This document shows positions 11,840-25,130 of a DNA stretch of 64,000 nucleotides, one piece after another; position 1 is the stretch's first letter; each line of letters opens with the position of its first letter. A program made the translations under genes and the position numbers. The stretch covers positions 1-64,000 of the forward strand of contig WEDG01004604.1 in assembly GCA_017591395.1 (NCBI GenBank). The letters are read 5' to 3'. Under the pieces are notes generated by a model, which was given only the letters and a program-made list of their open reading frames with translations, did not search any database and was not told the DNA's origin. Source of the stretch: Schistocephalus solidus (lineage: Eukaryota > Platyhelminthes > Cestoda > Diphyllobothriidea > Diphyllobothriidae).

Positions 11840-12330
11840 CCTTACCGCGGCAGTGCGAGGTTGATCACATGATCCAGTTGCTTACAGAGTTCTGGTTTTC
11901 TTTGACATATTGCAGCGGCCTCTGCAAAGCGCAGGAGACACCCAATCGTCGTCCGAAGGACGACCTTAAATGCAGTCATTGGGTCCACTGTATGGCCAGT
12001 GTCCACCGGGGCTTCGCAATTGAACTCTTGGGTAGCTTATTTTCCGCCCATAACAGCCACTTCGGCCTAGGTTCAGCTGACCGAGATGCCAACTGCCTTT
12101 GCGTGCGCCCAATTTATTTGCGCAACTACAGGCAAACTCATAAATACAGTGTGATCTGGCGTGCATAGGCAAATTGTCCTTAGTTGGTCTAACTGGATTA
12201 GCCGTTGTAGTGCTTTTGAATAACAGTCTAGAGGCGGTGAACATTGGTTTAATCGTGCATTTGAGCCGTCGCTTGATCACTTTTGACACACTATAACACT
12301 TGAAAGGGAGGAAGATGATCAGCGGCTTTT
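11840..12330 (-). mobile_element. Penelope-like element 3' end with GIY-YIG remnant
   Basis: The minus strand has an open stretch (12337-11966) with PTKDNLPMHARSHCIYEF followed by a Cys-x-Cys, the entry of a PLE GIY-YIG endonuclease domain. The downstream RLLRFAEAAAIC...KPELC pattern is typical of the C-terminal tail after that domain. The catalytic YIG part is degraded (KLGARK). No RT is attached, so this is a 3' fragment. It belongs to a subfamily different from the other PLEs here. Confidence 0.6.
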
Positions 12331-12339
12331 TTGGCATGG

Positions 12340-15300
12340 ATATTTCGGCAGGACTTTCTTGTCTAGGATGGCAGTACTTATCGATGACTCTTCACGATTT
12401 AAGGTCAAGGTCAAGGGCACATGATCAATTTTTAAAGACAAGTGAAGCTTTGATTTTTACCATATTTCTTGGTAATAACAGTGAATTTTCGATTAACCAT
12501 TGGTTGAAAAAGTTCTTTTTGCTGTCCCATATTATTCGTGACAGCCCAAATAAGCAGTGGGATAAATTAGTTGCACCTTTCAAAATTATGGTTTGAATCC
12601 GTGCCCGGCCTGTCGTTTCCTATTTTCTGTAGGAAATCAGCTGCAGTGTTAGTCTTTTATGCATACTGTTATAAATTATTCTCTCTTTTTCTCCATTACT
12701 GAAAACAAAATTCTGTCTAGTAGTTTACGATTTTCCGGAAGAGCTTTGCAAAAAGACACAAGCTTGCAGCCCCCCTCCATCCTTGAGCACTAGAGTTATC
12801 GGAGGAGATATATCAGGCGCTTGTGAGTCTTTACAGTCTTCTCCAGATATTATAAATTCTAAAATTCCTTTGCGTACGCTAAACATCTGCGCTCGCTCAG
12901 TCGTACTGCCCCAATATTAGCCACCCTGTTTTTCTTGATAGAAGTCGACTTCATACTGTCAAGGAAGGAGATATGTAGAAAATTCTGTCGAAAATGGTAT
13001 TGCTCAGATTCCCCTAAAGTCACCCCAATGCAGGGTAAACTTAAAAATTTTTAAACTGTGGACAAGCAACACAGAAATGACTACTCATATTCTCATGTTA
13101 AACAAGTCACATTCAATGTCATCTGTACGGAAACCGACTCTGATTGATCTTGGAGGATCTCCGGACAACAGTACATCTCTTATTTTCACACCCTTTCCAA
13201 GTCCGCCAGTAACTCCTAGTAAATAAACGTCGATTGTTAGCTGAAAGTCAAATCCAACTAACGTCTCAGGCGCCCGAAAATCGAAGAAATTTAGCTTCTC
13301 CGCGAAAAATACGCTTTTACGATCGCCTGCTTCTTCCCCAAATCAGGTTGTCGACTTCCATACCCGAGAAGCAAGTATACTTGATATAATCTTCTGCAAA
13401 GTTTGGCCTCCCTTTGATAGTGTCATCTTTAGGCCCACTAGAGAGTTCAGACCGCCAAATCGTTGTTTCTACACTACAATTCGAAACTAATGACACGTTT
13501 TCCAAAGTATATAGCTTTTTCTTTAATTTCCGATCGCCCCTTTTGACAGAATTATTGATACATCTTAATTCCCACGACTGGTATGATTTCTTTCAACGTC
13601 AGTATGTGAATACCTGTACGAAGTTTTGGATCTCATTCATTCTCGTTTTGTTCCCCATAACAAAATAATTAGTGTCGCGGATGATGTTTACCTTCCTTTT
13701 TTTCTCTTTTCGCAGTAGGTTACGTTAACTCTCTCGTCTATTCCATCTGCAAAACAACATTTCCGTTATGCCCTTCATTCGACGTATTTTTGAGCCGGCT
13801 AAGAGGCCGTCCGAAGGAAAGCGGCTAGCCGATGAGGTCAAATTTGTTGAAAACCATTCGTTAAACGTCGCAAAACGTTTTCCCAGACAGTACGAACCCA
13901 TAGAAAATCACGGCAACCCGTCCTTCGAGACACCCTAGGAAATCCCATATTTGACGAAATGTTGACGGCGGATAGCTTCAACATTGTCTTGTCCAGAGCA
14001 TTTATTAAAAATTCGACCGCTCTACTTCGGACCATCCGGGGTTGGACCGGTGTCGTCCTCGAACCCATGACTTTTACCCTCTGGAATTGCTGGGAATGCG
14101 CATTCCACTATGGGTCATCTCACAGAAATGCATCTGCACGCGCGTTTCTCACGCTGCATGCCGCGAACGATGCTCGACAATGTTCCGCATTGACTCTGGC
14201 TACAGAGATCTCGTCAGAGCTGAGTGATCCATGTCCGTGATAATTTTGCTCAGTTCTTATCTATCTTCCTGTTGAAGCTGATTGGACAGAATATAACTAA
14301 GCTGGATGGGAGGTTATAAATGCATGAAGCTTTTCATGTCACTTTTACTTAAATACACTTTCGCTAATTAATCGTGTCCTCTTGCACTATCACGTTTAGG
14401 TTGGGACAACCGTCGATTAAGCATTCGCTTCGTGCGTCATTTAAGTTCCAGGCCGGGTCATAACAGGAATGTGACCCTAACCATCGGGAATTTATAAGTT
14501 TCTCTCCAACTTATGTCTTACATACATCGTTTCCCCACGATCTATGATGTCTTCATAACCTATGCCTCCGTAATTCAATCCCCAAACAATTGTGTCATAT
14601 TGCGCGCTCATTTCAAATCACTTCCGTTTCGTTTGCAGTAAACCAACCTCAGAATTGAAATCTGAATACTGAGCAGTGCAGTCCTCAGATTTCTCACTGA
14701 TTCTCATGCCAACTAGCCCACCTGAGCGCATTATATTGATTTCTTCTAACTCAATTACCTAATCTCCATTATTCTTTCGTTCTACGCTCAGAAGCAAACC
14801 AATCTACTGCTTCTTATGCCCTCGCGGAGCAGTTTTGTTTCTCCTGCACATATTTTTTTAAAAAAAGATGAGCTTCGCAGCCGGCTTTCGTCCCCTCTTG
14901 AGTTCGACCATCATTTAGAAATATTGACGACTCCAATCGCTTCCTCGGTCTTTGCGGTTCTCTTCTTTCTTGACCCTTTGCAAACGGCTACAACCTTGTT
15001 CACCATCGCGTCTGCCGCGCCTTAAGGCGATGGTGCTAGCGGTTCTATTTTTCTCCCGCCATCGACCCTACACGGACTGTTGACGATTGTTTCGGGTTCA
15101 TCTTTCGATGGTCTGAGAAATCAGCAATGAGAGTATCATGGTCACTTCTCTGGCAATTCTACCATGAACTTTACGATTTCTAAGGTCCTTTCCTCATTCG
15201 CCCCTTAGCGTACGGATGATGCCTGCAAAGGTTTCCCTTGTCCAGCATCCTTGACGATTACGCTTATAGCTAGTCGATATACATTGTGCTCACACCTGCG

Positions 15301-15500
15301 GTTGTGAAAAGAAGCCCCTGTCGTTACACGATTATTCCACAATGAGGAGCGTTTTGAACCCTCATACGCTCTCAGCAGCATGTCCGTCCTACATAACGCG
15401 TATGTTTTTCTCCCAGGCGTGGCCGTGTTTTCTCCTTAAAAAATCCATAAACCCCAGTAAACATATGTCTTTTCCATAAAAATGTCCAAGGAATTTATTT
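12340..15500. other. No gene recognised
   Basis: AT-rich sequence with short open frames only. A block near 13810-14230 has a somewhat protein-like antisense frame (14068-13838), but I recognise no family. No RNA gene or repeat of note was seen. Confidence 0.4.
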
Positions 15501-15504
15501 TTAC

Positions 15505-15690
15505 TGTCTGCTCTTTCATATAATTTTCGACCACACTGATTTGTGTCATTTTTCATCACCAAGAAGCTGGCCTAATATCCATAACTTAACTGTAAACTAA
15601 TTCACACTCTTTGTAGTTTATTTATTTTCCAACGACAGTGCCCTTCCCGGTACTAAAAATAAGACATCTATTCCCGCGTCGTTTGAAATC
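15505..15690. repeat. Left copy of a direct repeat of about 180 bp
   Basis: Shared with 16533-16715: TCTGCTCTTT, CCACACTGAT, CCAAGAAGCTGG, CATAACTTAACTGTA, GACAGTGCCC and ACATCTAT occur in the same order and spacing. The two copies are visibly diverged. Confidence 0.7.
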
Positions 15691-15809
15691 TGTCTGAAAT
15701 TCGCTCATCTACTAGCGTTTTTTATTTCGATCAGTAATCGGTACCTGAAGTTACGCCTCGACGAAGAAAACTGTAATCTAACATGTGGGAAACCTTCCGC
15801 TCTAAGATA

Positions 15810-15940
15810 AGTCAAAAGTTGAATACTATTTGAAGTTTTTTACAATGCTAATCAAAACAATTTTGCTATAATAAATCAAAAGTTGAAAAATATTTGAAAA
15901 ATTTTTGACCACGCTTGTCAAAACAAATCTTGCTATATTG
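15810..15940. repeat. Tandem duplication of about 65 bp, two copies
   Basis: Two neighbouring AT-rich units share TCAAAAGTTGAA, ATTTGAA, a TCAAAACAA block and TTGCTATA. It lies inside the interval bounded by the 15.5 and 16.5 kb direct repeats. Confidence 0.6.
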
Positions 15941-16006
15941 CTGTATTAGCTTCGTTGTACCTTACCACCCAAAGCCTCGTATACTTCCATCGAATTAACT
16001 CAAAAA

Positions 16007-16485
16007 ATGATTGACAGTATAGTTACTATCGATAAAAGTGACCTCACTTTCATCTCTCGTATACAATCGTTTGTAGAAAAACACGAATCTCTATTAACGA
16101 CCCTCGATTATCTGTTAAATGCAAATTCCTTCACAAATAACCTCACGAGCTCTCCAAGAATAGAGTCTATCGTAAATTTGTTTTCCTCCAAAGTTGCCGA
16201 TAGTTCAAAAGGTAGACTTCGTATAATTATCCACAATTTCCCACCAGCCATAAACCCAACGTCAACCATCCGGCATACTAAACACTCCTGTGGCCTTAAC
16301 ATCCAAATCCATCAAATGACACAAAAGACCAGTATTAGTAACATTCTTTACCCAAACCGAGGTTGAAATAATACTAAATAATCCTGCATTAAAGAAAAGA
16401 TTCAAAACCCTTAAATACTTCTTTGGTCCAGATTTAACCCCAATGCCGCGAAGATAACTCCAGAAAAAAAAACCTGAACAGACAA
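16007..16485 (+). pseudogene. Possible LINE ORF1-like relic
   Basis: An open frame of 119 codons starts with a helix-rich stretch (FISRIQSFVEKHESLLTTLD) and continues with RLRIIIHNFPPAINP. In other frames, a TEVEIILNN block and FKTLKYFFGPDLTPMPR follow. The last block resembles the conserved end of gag-like ORF1 proteins of flatworm non-LTR elements. Frameshifts separate the parts. It sits between direct repeats at 15505 and 16533. A host pseudogene cannot be excluded. Confidence 0.4.
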
Positions 16486-16532
16486 GATATAATCAACACA
16501 GAATTCCTAAATGCTGTTTTGTTTTCATCATC

Positions 16533-16715
16533 TGCTCTTTTTATTTATATTTGTTGACCACACTGATATACGTTACTTTTCAACGCCAAGAAGCTGGGCT
16601 ACTTTTCATAACTTAACTGTACACGACTGCGCATTCGTTTTATTTTCTGCCAATGACAGTGCCCTGCTGGGTACTCAAATAAAAACATCTATCTATAGAT
16701 TGGAAACGTCGTGAG
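16533..16715. repeat. Right copy of a direct repeat of about 180 bp
   Basis: Partner of 15505-15690 (see there). The pair flanks the ORF1-like relic. They could be diverged LTRs or shared 3' ends of two neighbouring elements; no tRNA primer site or polypurine tract was recognised. Confidence 0.7.
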
Positions 16716-16719
16716 GCCA

Positions 16720-19700
16720 CATTTGGAGTATACTTTACTAACCTGGAGACGCTGGACAGTTAAATATTTGAACAGTCTCGAAAAAATTTAACAGAGACCC
16801 TGCCAATACACGGCCCCACCCTTATGCGGGACTAGGAGGTGAGACGGGGCCTTCGCCCACTGTGCAGTACAGCCTTGAAAAAACTGAATATTGACAATTC
16901 ATCTATGCACCAATTTTATGTCTAAATTTATTTACTAAGAATGTAAATCATGCAGATTTGCCTAGGAAAATGTCTAATTTTATTTGTGTGGGTTATTAAG
17001 TCATCATTTCATGACGTGATAATAATTTTTGTTCAAGCTGATGATTTTGAGGACACTTTACCGTTGAACGGACTGCATACCGCGTCCTTGGTTTTCATTG
17101 CAGCGTTCTTTATCGCTATTTGACAGACTGTCGTACGAAATCCACTGCCTTTTACATGTTTTGTGTCATACTGAAGTATTTAAATGGCATAATTTTCAGC
17201 TGCCACTGAGGAACTAGATGTTAAATAAGATCCATTATGTGATTGAAATATCTACTGACAGACTGCTTCTTGCATATGCAGCAATATAAGTTACATGTTG
17301 ATTTTATCACTGCTTTCGAGGTCAATATGAAACGAAACTACTAGGAATTCCACCGAAACACGATTTACGATTGGAATGGACGTGACAATAGGGCATATTA
17401 CGCCACCACTAAGGATCCCTCTGTCCCGTCTACATCATCCCTGGTGGCAGAAGAATCTCTGGAACAGCAAAGGCCCGAGCTAAGCCCAGAGGTCTACGTG
17501 GGTAGGTATTTTGTACGTGGATGATAAGGATTTCCAGGGAACGTTGAGGTCAACGAAGGCTGATTCCAGTTTGGGGGGAAATTTTTGGACAGAATTGCGG
17601 GAATTCTGCTTGAAGGCAAAACTGCCTCGCTCCACGCTGAAGTTGTGTTTAAAAATGCTTCAACCGTACCACGTGTAGGTGCAAAAGGATCCGCAGTCAC
17701 TTTTGCAAACGCCTCCAACTAGCCTTACCAAGCCCTTATTCAAGGGGAGCTACGTGCACTTGAGCCTTGAGTGTGGTATTTTGCATAAGTTGAAAGCTCG
17801 TCAGTCAACCAGCATTCCCCAACTGCGTATTTAGCTCCATATTGATGGAATGAAGCTGTTTAAAGGATCTGCTCAGTGCCACTGGCCAATCCTTGGCCAT
17901 GTTAGCCATCCCAGCATTGCACAACCATTTTTGTCGGAGGATATTCCAGTATTTTTAAGTCACAGCCTTTGGATAAATTTCTGGGGAATGTGTAGCAGAA
18001 CTAAAGTACATCCTCATAAGTGGCCAGAAAGTTCCCAAAACGGACAACGTAGTGAAATTGAAGATGATTTATATTATCTGCGACCCCCCTAGCCACTTTT
18101 ATGTCAAAACATTTGAAGCGCACAATGGCTATTACGGCTGCGACTGGTAATTTGTATAATTAATGTAACAGGCACCAAGGTAGGTGCTGTCATGCTGGGA
18201 GCCCCATGGAATACTGCACGACATTCTGAGGGCCCTGTGGGCATCTGTGGGATGACACGTCATTTCGATTGAGGATCCAGCGAGAATACTACAGAGGTAC
18301 CTCCCTGTTCGATGAATTACCCATTTATATGGTGGCCTCCTTCCCACTTGATTATATGCCCCTCGTCTGCCTGGGGTCATGTGTTAGCTATTACATACAT
18401 GGCGGCTGGCAATAGGCAAGATGTTTTTCACTCGGAACGCCTCCATCAATATACAGTCAATATCTTTTAGGGGAATGTTCTCGCAGGTGCGGAGCATTGC
18501 GAAATGTAAACGTTAGACACTTCAAACTACCCATGCACCATCTGTTAAGATGACGAAATGACGAATGCTTGAAGTGCAGATGGAGAGTGGTACACTCCTG
18601 TTAGTTCATGGAAATTTTTAGAAAATATTTATATAGGAAAACAATTGGCTACTTAATAGAAGAAGTACTCCAAATGGGGACTTCAATAGAACGGATGATG
18701 GCTATGATGGCCGATCAAAAGCTTATGACCACCAGATATCAAATTCAGTCAAAAGTCTTGCCTTTTTCCCTGTGCACGAACGATATTTATGATGGCTTCA
18801 TATCGAAGTTTAGCGCTGATACCGACATTGTAGAACAAACGGTAGGTTAACTGGCGCAACAGTTCCACCTTGTTAAGATAAAATATATATATATCTGCAA
18901 TCGATGGAATGAGCGAGTAGATCATCAGAAATATTCTGACGGCCATGCGTGGACCACCGATATGTCTCAACTTCTGTTGTTCTGGTTCGTTGAGGAAGCT
19001 GTCTTTTATAGGTAGCCCGTTATCCGCATTCGTCAGTGGAAGGTCTAATTTTTTATTCTGACATTCACCGAAACGCCCATTATGGTACCTGCCATGATGA
19101 GTTATTCGGAAAACATTCATGAAATTTTTTCATGGAAACAGACCATTGTCGCGGCCGAACTAAACACTGTGGCAGTGCTGAGAAGGTCAAGCATTTTGCA
19201 TTGAATGGTTTCAATACATTTATTTAGCTTCCCCTGTAGACAACCTTTACCGGCATGAACCTCCTGCTTCCTCAATCGGAAGGCACGATAACTACATTTG
19301 ATAAATTAAATAAATCTTACCTAGAAGCCAGTTTAAGCTTTTTTGAATTTCAACGCAGAAAGTAAACTATAAATTTTATGTCTAGTACACTGGTTTTTAA
19401 ATACATCAGCTGTAAACCCATCTATACATACCGTTTCCAAATTTCTTATTTTTTATTTGAGTATGAAAAAACGACTCCAAAATATCCTTTACGGACTAAT
19501 TAGCCTCCTAATACCTATCTTAGCTATAACTTCACTCGCTAAACAATCGCCTTGGCAAGTTTCTTCTGATCTAACTTACTTTTTTATAAACCTTCCCAGT
19601 AGAAAAGAGATGACGAGGATGATATATACTGACTAAACGCTAGCACCTTTTGTCATATTTTGTTACACTTTTAATTTCCGTGTTTTCAATAAAGAATCTC

Positions 19701-19820
19701 ATTCCTATAATTGCATTCCAGTGACATAAATCATCGCTAGGGATGGCTGACCTTATGACGCAAGGTTGTTGGGTCGTTAAATGTGATTGCTTTTAGTTCA
19801 CACCACCAGACATTGCTGGA
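16720..19820. other. No gene recognised
   Basis: Only short frames occur. The longest are antisense 19120-18749 and 17718-17494; both look like chance openings or very old transposon remains. I see no splice-bounded conserved exon. Confidence 0.4.
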
Positions 19821-19825
19821 GTATA

Positions 19826-20390
19826 TCGCTGGGCTATCTTCTGTAGGCCTTAAGGGTTGTTATGTTCCACATTTCGAGGTGCAGCTGAATGTAAGTGATT
19901 AAAGAATACGTGAATGTGGGCAAAGGTAAGAATGCAAAATGGGTGGTGTCGCCTTGCGCATTTTATATTAGACGGGTTAACGCGGAATGTTTGCACAAGT
20001 CCCCGTCCCCAGCCTCGTCATCCACCCCGTCATGCGCCCCGTGTGCTTGACAGGAATAAAGGGGCGGGTGCTACCAGGGATCTTTGCTCCAAATCGCTGG
20101 GCTACTTCCCGTGAGTCTTAAGGGTGTTGATATTCCAAATTTCAGCGTGGAACAAAAAGATGCACCTAACTGCAGTGAAAAACGATATCGTGGAGGGGGG
20201 GTACAAAAACGAACTAGAGGGCGTCCCCTTGCACATTAATTCTGAGACGGGGCCATACAGGATTTTCGCACAAGACCGCTTCCCAACCCCGTCTCCAGCC
20301 CTGTCCTCTTCCTGCTCTTCCTACCCCACAGGGTTGCTGAGTCTCTACACGGAGGGTACAAACAGAAGATCCCCTGCTCGAGCCACTAAA
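19826..20390. repeat. Tandem duplication, unit about 267 bp
   Basis: Unit 1 (from 19826) and unit 2 (from 20093) both start ATCGCTGGGCTA and share the AAGGGT..TGTT.AT.TTCCA.ATTTC block. Both then carry a CCTTGCNCATT block and a C-rich CCCCGTC/CCAGCC block at corresponding offsets. Identity is moderate, so the duplication is old. Confidence 0.65.
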
Positions 20391-20534
20391 ATGGATAAGC
20401 GCCAAAATTATTTGCTATATATAACCTGCCTACTAAATCTTAATTTGTTCCCTTTTAGTAATAGGCAAATGTGCGTGGATCTCCTGCAGGCATTCTGCAT
20501 CTTGAAAGTATTGGATTGTTCCCGGTTTTGAGGA

Positions 20535-21420
20535 TTTTTTTTAATTTGCTACCACAAAAAATCCTCGAGGTTATCAATTAAAATTGCGCGTTCAGCAGAC
20601 AAGAATGGCTTTGTAAGAGTTCTCCTTATTTGTCAGAGTGGTCAAACCATGAAATACCCGCCATGCAGATGTTGTGATTTTGCTATTACTGGAAAGTTTT
20701 AGAAGGACCCTTGGCAGAGTTATGTTATGGTCACTTTTGAACTATTGCAACCTACATGGTTAATCTGAACGCCAATATAAATTATGCGTTGCAAACATGG
20801 TACCAGAAGGCTCATACCCATTTCTTTCAATAAACTGAGCTGAATTGCAGTCCCTTCATTAACCACAGTCAAGAGCCTGATCTGATGTTGCGCATGACTT
20901 CAAACCAAGTACCAATGTTCCAATCACTGTTGCATTTTAAATATCGTACACCATTTTTTATATGGAAGAAGCACATTAAAGTAATTAAGAATCTCTGAAG
21001 CCTATTCGTCTTCGGTACATTACAATTTTCCTCGAACTTTGGTTTGTGCTTCGATGAAGGCGATTGTATGAATTTTAGTTTGCGAATGGACGTACGGTAT
21101 GTCGGGGTATGAGTTGGCCTATTCCTCCATTCCTTCTTTATCATATAAATCAAGTTGCAGGATTCTTCTTTAGTATCTGAACAGCAAAATATAACTGTAT
21201 ATTTTAATGGTCAGTTGTCCTCCATCCTATTTTTTGCGTCGTGAAAGCTTTCGCCTAATGTATAGCATCTCGTAAATTCATGAACAAAAAAGCCAGAAGG
21301 TGCATATTACTTGTGAGATTTTTGCGAGCTTAAAGTCCCTACACTTTTAATAGAAAACACAATGCAATAATAACAATAATTTTGCTCGAAATAACTTAAA
21401 TCCTCCACGTATCTCGGCTA
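20535..21420. other. AT-rich stretch with no gene seen
   Basis: Short frames only; no conserved motif or repeat recognised. Confidence 0.4.
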
Positions 21421-21422
21421 AT

Positions 21423-21530
21423 GATGTTGCCTCCACACAAGACGCAGTTCAGAGGAGAAGCGGTCTGAAAGATGCCGAATACTTTCAGACCGCTTCTCCT
21501 ATGAACTGCGTCTTGTGTGGAGGCAACATC
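21423..21530. repeat. Near-perfect hairpin: two 49-bp arms, 10-base loop
   Basis: The left arm (21423-21471, starting GATGTTGCCTCCACACAAGA) is the reverse complement of the right arm (21482-21530) with one mismatch in 49. The loop is ATGCCGAATA. The arms are GC-richer than the surrounding AT-rich DNA. Possible readings are a foldback/MITE, a snap-back product of a recent inversion, or a long-hairpin small-RNA precursor. There is no protein content. Confidence 0.95.
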
Positions 21531-21539
21531 CCGATGACG

Positions 21540-24500
21540 TGGGTTCTACTGTCCTAACCAGTTATCCAGGCCAATTCAAACTATCCCTAATTGTTTTATT
21601 TAAACCCATTCACCCATGTTCCGCTACGTTAAATGAAAGCCAAAAAAGATTGGACTTTTAAATAGTATTTGGCAGACCTCTTTGAAAATGCAAATTTGGG
21701 TAAAAACTTTACATGTACTGCTTCCTTGGATAGTGTAAAGGTGCGAGCTGGCTGCGATTTGGTGGGAGGATATGTCAGTAGAAAATTCGTTAACTTCGTT
21801 AACCTTTATTCTCTGCTTTCTCCGTAATTTTAATTCCACCACTGTTTTCTTGAAGTCTCTTTAAAAGTGGTTATGCTCTTCATTGTACAGAAAGAACGCT
21901 CCGACCGTGAGCATCTTTCCTCATCACAGTGCGCATCTTTTCGATGTTGTGAAGGTTATCTTTCTGCCAAATTCATTAACTTTGAGTAAGGCCATCATGT
22001 GTTCACCAAACGTTTCGAAAGTCATTCTTTTCGCGAAATTATGGGACTGTCGTTGCCCAGTGCCCATAGACACAGGAATTATAATTGGTCTGTAATAATG
22101 ACAGGCATTTTACCCTTCTCCGTTGGAGGCTTATAGTGTCGGATTCTGTCATAGTCTCCATGGGCGCATCATGATAGCAGCATTCACAGTGTGTAGCTGT
22201 GAATTGCTGGCTTACTGCACAATTATATCGTATTTCCTGTTTTGTGATGTATAACTGATGGCTCATGGTCAGTGGAATACCTTTGATATTCCAGTGCATT
22301 TGCCAACTCCTCTGTACTCGAGTTGCTTATTTTGACCGTACCGGCGGTAGTATTCTCTTTGTGGTTGTGGTGTTTTTCTAGAGTGTCTGATTACGATGAA
22401 ACAAGGAGAAAAATGATGCAATCCTTCAGGTCGCATTGGAGACGGTGGCAAAGCTGATTTGTTGGTGTGCCTATTAGTTGAGGATTCCTGTGCTATTTTT
22501 TGAAACACGTTTTATTTACTAGCTTGTATTTGCTTGCCTGGTTCACTTGAAAATTTTTTATGAATTTAATACAAACGCCGACGTTGTTCCCTTCTATATT
22601 TAAAATAACTAAAAACGGGTTTTGTCGAGCGTTCTTAACTGTATTATCGGTTCACTTACTCTCCAACCAGGAAGCCGGATACCGTTCGTCGAAGGCCTCA
22701 CGGGTGGCAGCCATCTTTAAATATTTTATTTCGATTCCTGCAGATGGCCTGTCTCGGTAAACTACCAGATTAAATCCTCAAATTGGAATAATTTTGAAAA
22801 GTGACGGCGTTGTAAAATGAAGGTGATTTGTAGAAATGACTGAACTGCGTGCAGTTGCTTCTTTCTACACCCTTCTAAGGTATTGGGAAGTGTCACAAAG
22901 TAAGATCAAACAGGGTAGAAAAGGGGAACTTTATATTGGTTGATGGACGCCTCACTGATCGGTTAAAGAATTCCCTCGTCCTGTTCTAAATTTCATTGAA
23001 CCATTACCGATTCCTATGCACTTTAACCAGGACGGGTTCCTCAATCACAAGTTTATCGATATCCTCCTTGTCTTCTAAATCTTAACCGTATGACCTGGCT
23101 TTATCAGCTCTTACCCGAGAGAAGGGTATTAGATATGCGGAGAGATTGTAGAAAAATGGAAATAATACCAATATCATAAGCCGAGATCGGGGATACTTCA
23201 GCTTCACATTCGTCTAGAACATACGTTTTTTTTCGGTCGGAATATTTTCTTCTTTCCAGCGATCGCTTTCAAGAGGCCTTACTTTCTTTCAACACACAAG
23301 CATCAGCATTTTTAGGCCTTTCTAGGAAAAAAATACTTGACTTATTTTAAATGCCGACAAATTATGAAATGTACGCTTGACGCTTATCCGGCAAACGTTT
23401 CCTAGCTGGAACTGTAGTCAACTGTAGCATGCCATGAGCTATGTACTTACTTGCGTATTCGAGGACATAGGCAGCATTTTTAACACCTAATGCACGTCTG
23501 AGATGGCGACAGGAAGCAATTTCGCCTAATAACAGATATCACGTTCATCTTGGTCCCCGGATCTCTGTCTATCGAGTAACATCCTAGGACCCCACCTCAT
23601 TTAAGGCAACATCACGAAAAGACCCTTTATACCATCCATGCTTCTTCTCACAGTCATCTCTGACTGCTATAACTCCCCTGGCTCGTTTTTGATACTTGTG
23701 TGCCAGAAGTCTTTACTTCCTAAATTTGTTGAAAGTATTTGGCTGAACATTTGGCCCTAGGCAGTAATGCCCAAATTCCAAGCAATTTCGTTATGCACTA
23801 ACCCTAACTATAATCTGTGCTAAACTTTGCAGCTTGGCAGTCTATGACTAACCAAAGACCCGAACTTCACAAATATGTTATTTATCTTATTCTTCGGCGC
23901 CTGGGTCTTTCGGGAATGAACACATCGTTTTGGTGATGATGGCCATCATAAATCAGCTGGTATTTACACTGAAAGTCATGTGACCTGTCCTTACAGTACA
24001 TCTTTTATACTTACCGATGCTGCGACGACTAACGGCTTAAAGAAAATGCCTATTTTTACCGTCTTCACCTCTGCAGAAAAATTGATCTCTAAGGCTTCCT
24101 TTAAAACAGGAAAAGTTGGCCGAATCACAAGTCAATTTTGCTGCATAGAGTGATTATTCTTTATCAATAAGCACCAACCATGGGCTTCGTGAAGTTGCAC
24201 GATCGTGGCTTGAACATATGGTTGCATCGCTTTCGTCATTTTATTGAATGGTTTGTACGGAAGGGATTCATCTGTTTTTGGCTAAGCTCAATTTTTAGAG
24301 ATCGTTTATTAGTTTTGAACAAATTTAATTCGGCTTCCTATGGCTTGCTTTCGACTTCAAAATATTAGATCATTTATCGAAAATGCCTTTAGAAGCCTAA
24401 GCATTTAGCACTGACAGAAAAGTGTTCGTACCTACCAACGTGGGTGGGCGTTCGCTCATGGTTTTCAGCACGCTTCGCGCAACCTTATTTCCATTTCCGG

Positions 24501-25130
24501 GTCGAGCGGCTGAAGGTCATGTGACTTGCTGCCTCCACTGTCGCTTCGCGGTTTCCCTCTGCATAGGAAATGCGACCTTGACCAAATCAATAATTTGGAA
24601 AAGATTTAGGCCGTTCGCTCTCGTTCAGCAGACTAGAAAATATTTACTTTTAAAATCCTGAAATAGGGCTAGGCGACATTTCATTTACCCCGACAGAAAA
24701 CATTTGCTGCTGGTGGTCGTATTGGAACCCCGATCATGTAAACTTGCATCAGTTGATCTGCTTCCGGGCTATGTCCTCTTCCCGATCTCCGAAGGGATTA
24801 CACTTCTATTTGATAGTATACTAAACAAGCATACTTGCCTGAACTTCTAGAAACCCCATCTTGACTCCTTCCAGAGTGCATAATTTACCAGCTTAAGCGG
24901 GAGAACTTGATAAAGATGTCGACGTGAAAATTTGCGTTATATTTTTGCAGCATCAGCTCTTATGTTTTCATGCTTGTCTCAATTACACGCATGTGTTGTG
25001 CAACTAAGCCTAATTTTTCTGAAGTATTTTGACTACTGGTTGCCTTCGCAGAAATGCCTTATTTTGTTGAAGTATTTAGTTTCTCGATGAATTTACATTT
25101 TAGCCTCATAGCCTTTCCTTTGTCTTGCAG
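21540..25130. other. Upstream region of FBXO8, no gene recognised
   Basis: Short open frames only. There is a small CACTAACCCTAAC tract near 23800. No TATA box or earlier exon could be assigned to FBXO8. Confidence 0.4.
25120..25130 (+). promoter_or_regulatory. Splice acceptor directly before the FBXO8 start codon
   Basis: A pyrimidine-rich tract ending TTGTCTTGCAG is followed at once by ATG. It is either the acceptor of a 5' UTR intron or a spliced-leader trans-splicing site, which flatworms use. The sequence alone cannot separate the two. Confidence 0.6.

Noticed and set aside
18749..19120. Antisense open frame of 123 codons
   Set aside because: No motif, no splice-site support and AT-rich composition; treated as chance.
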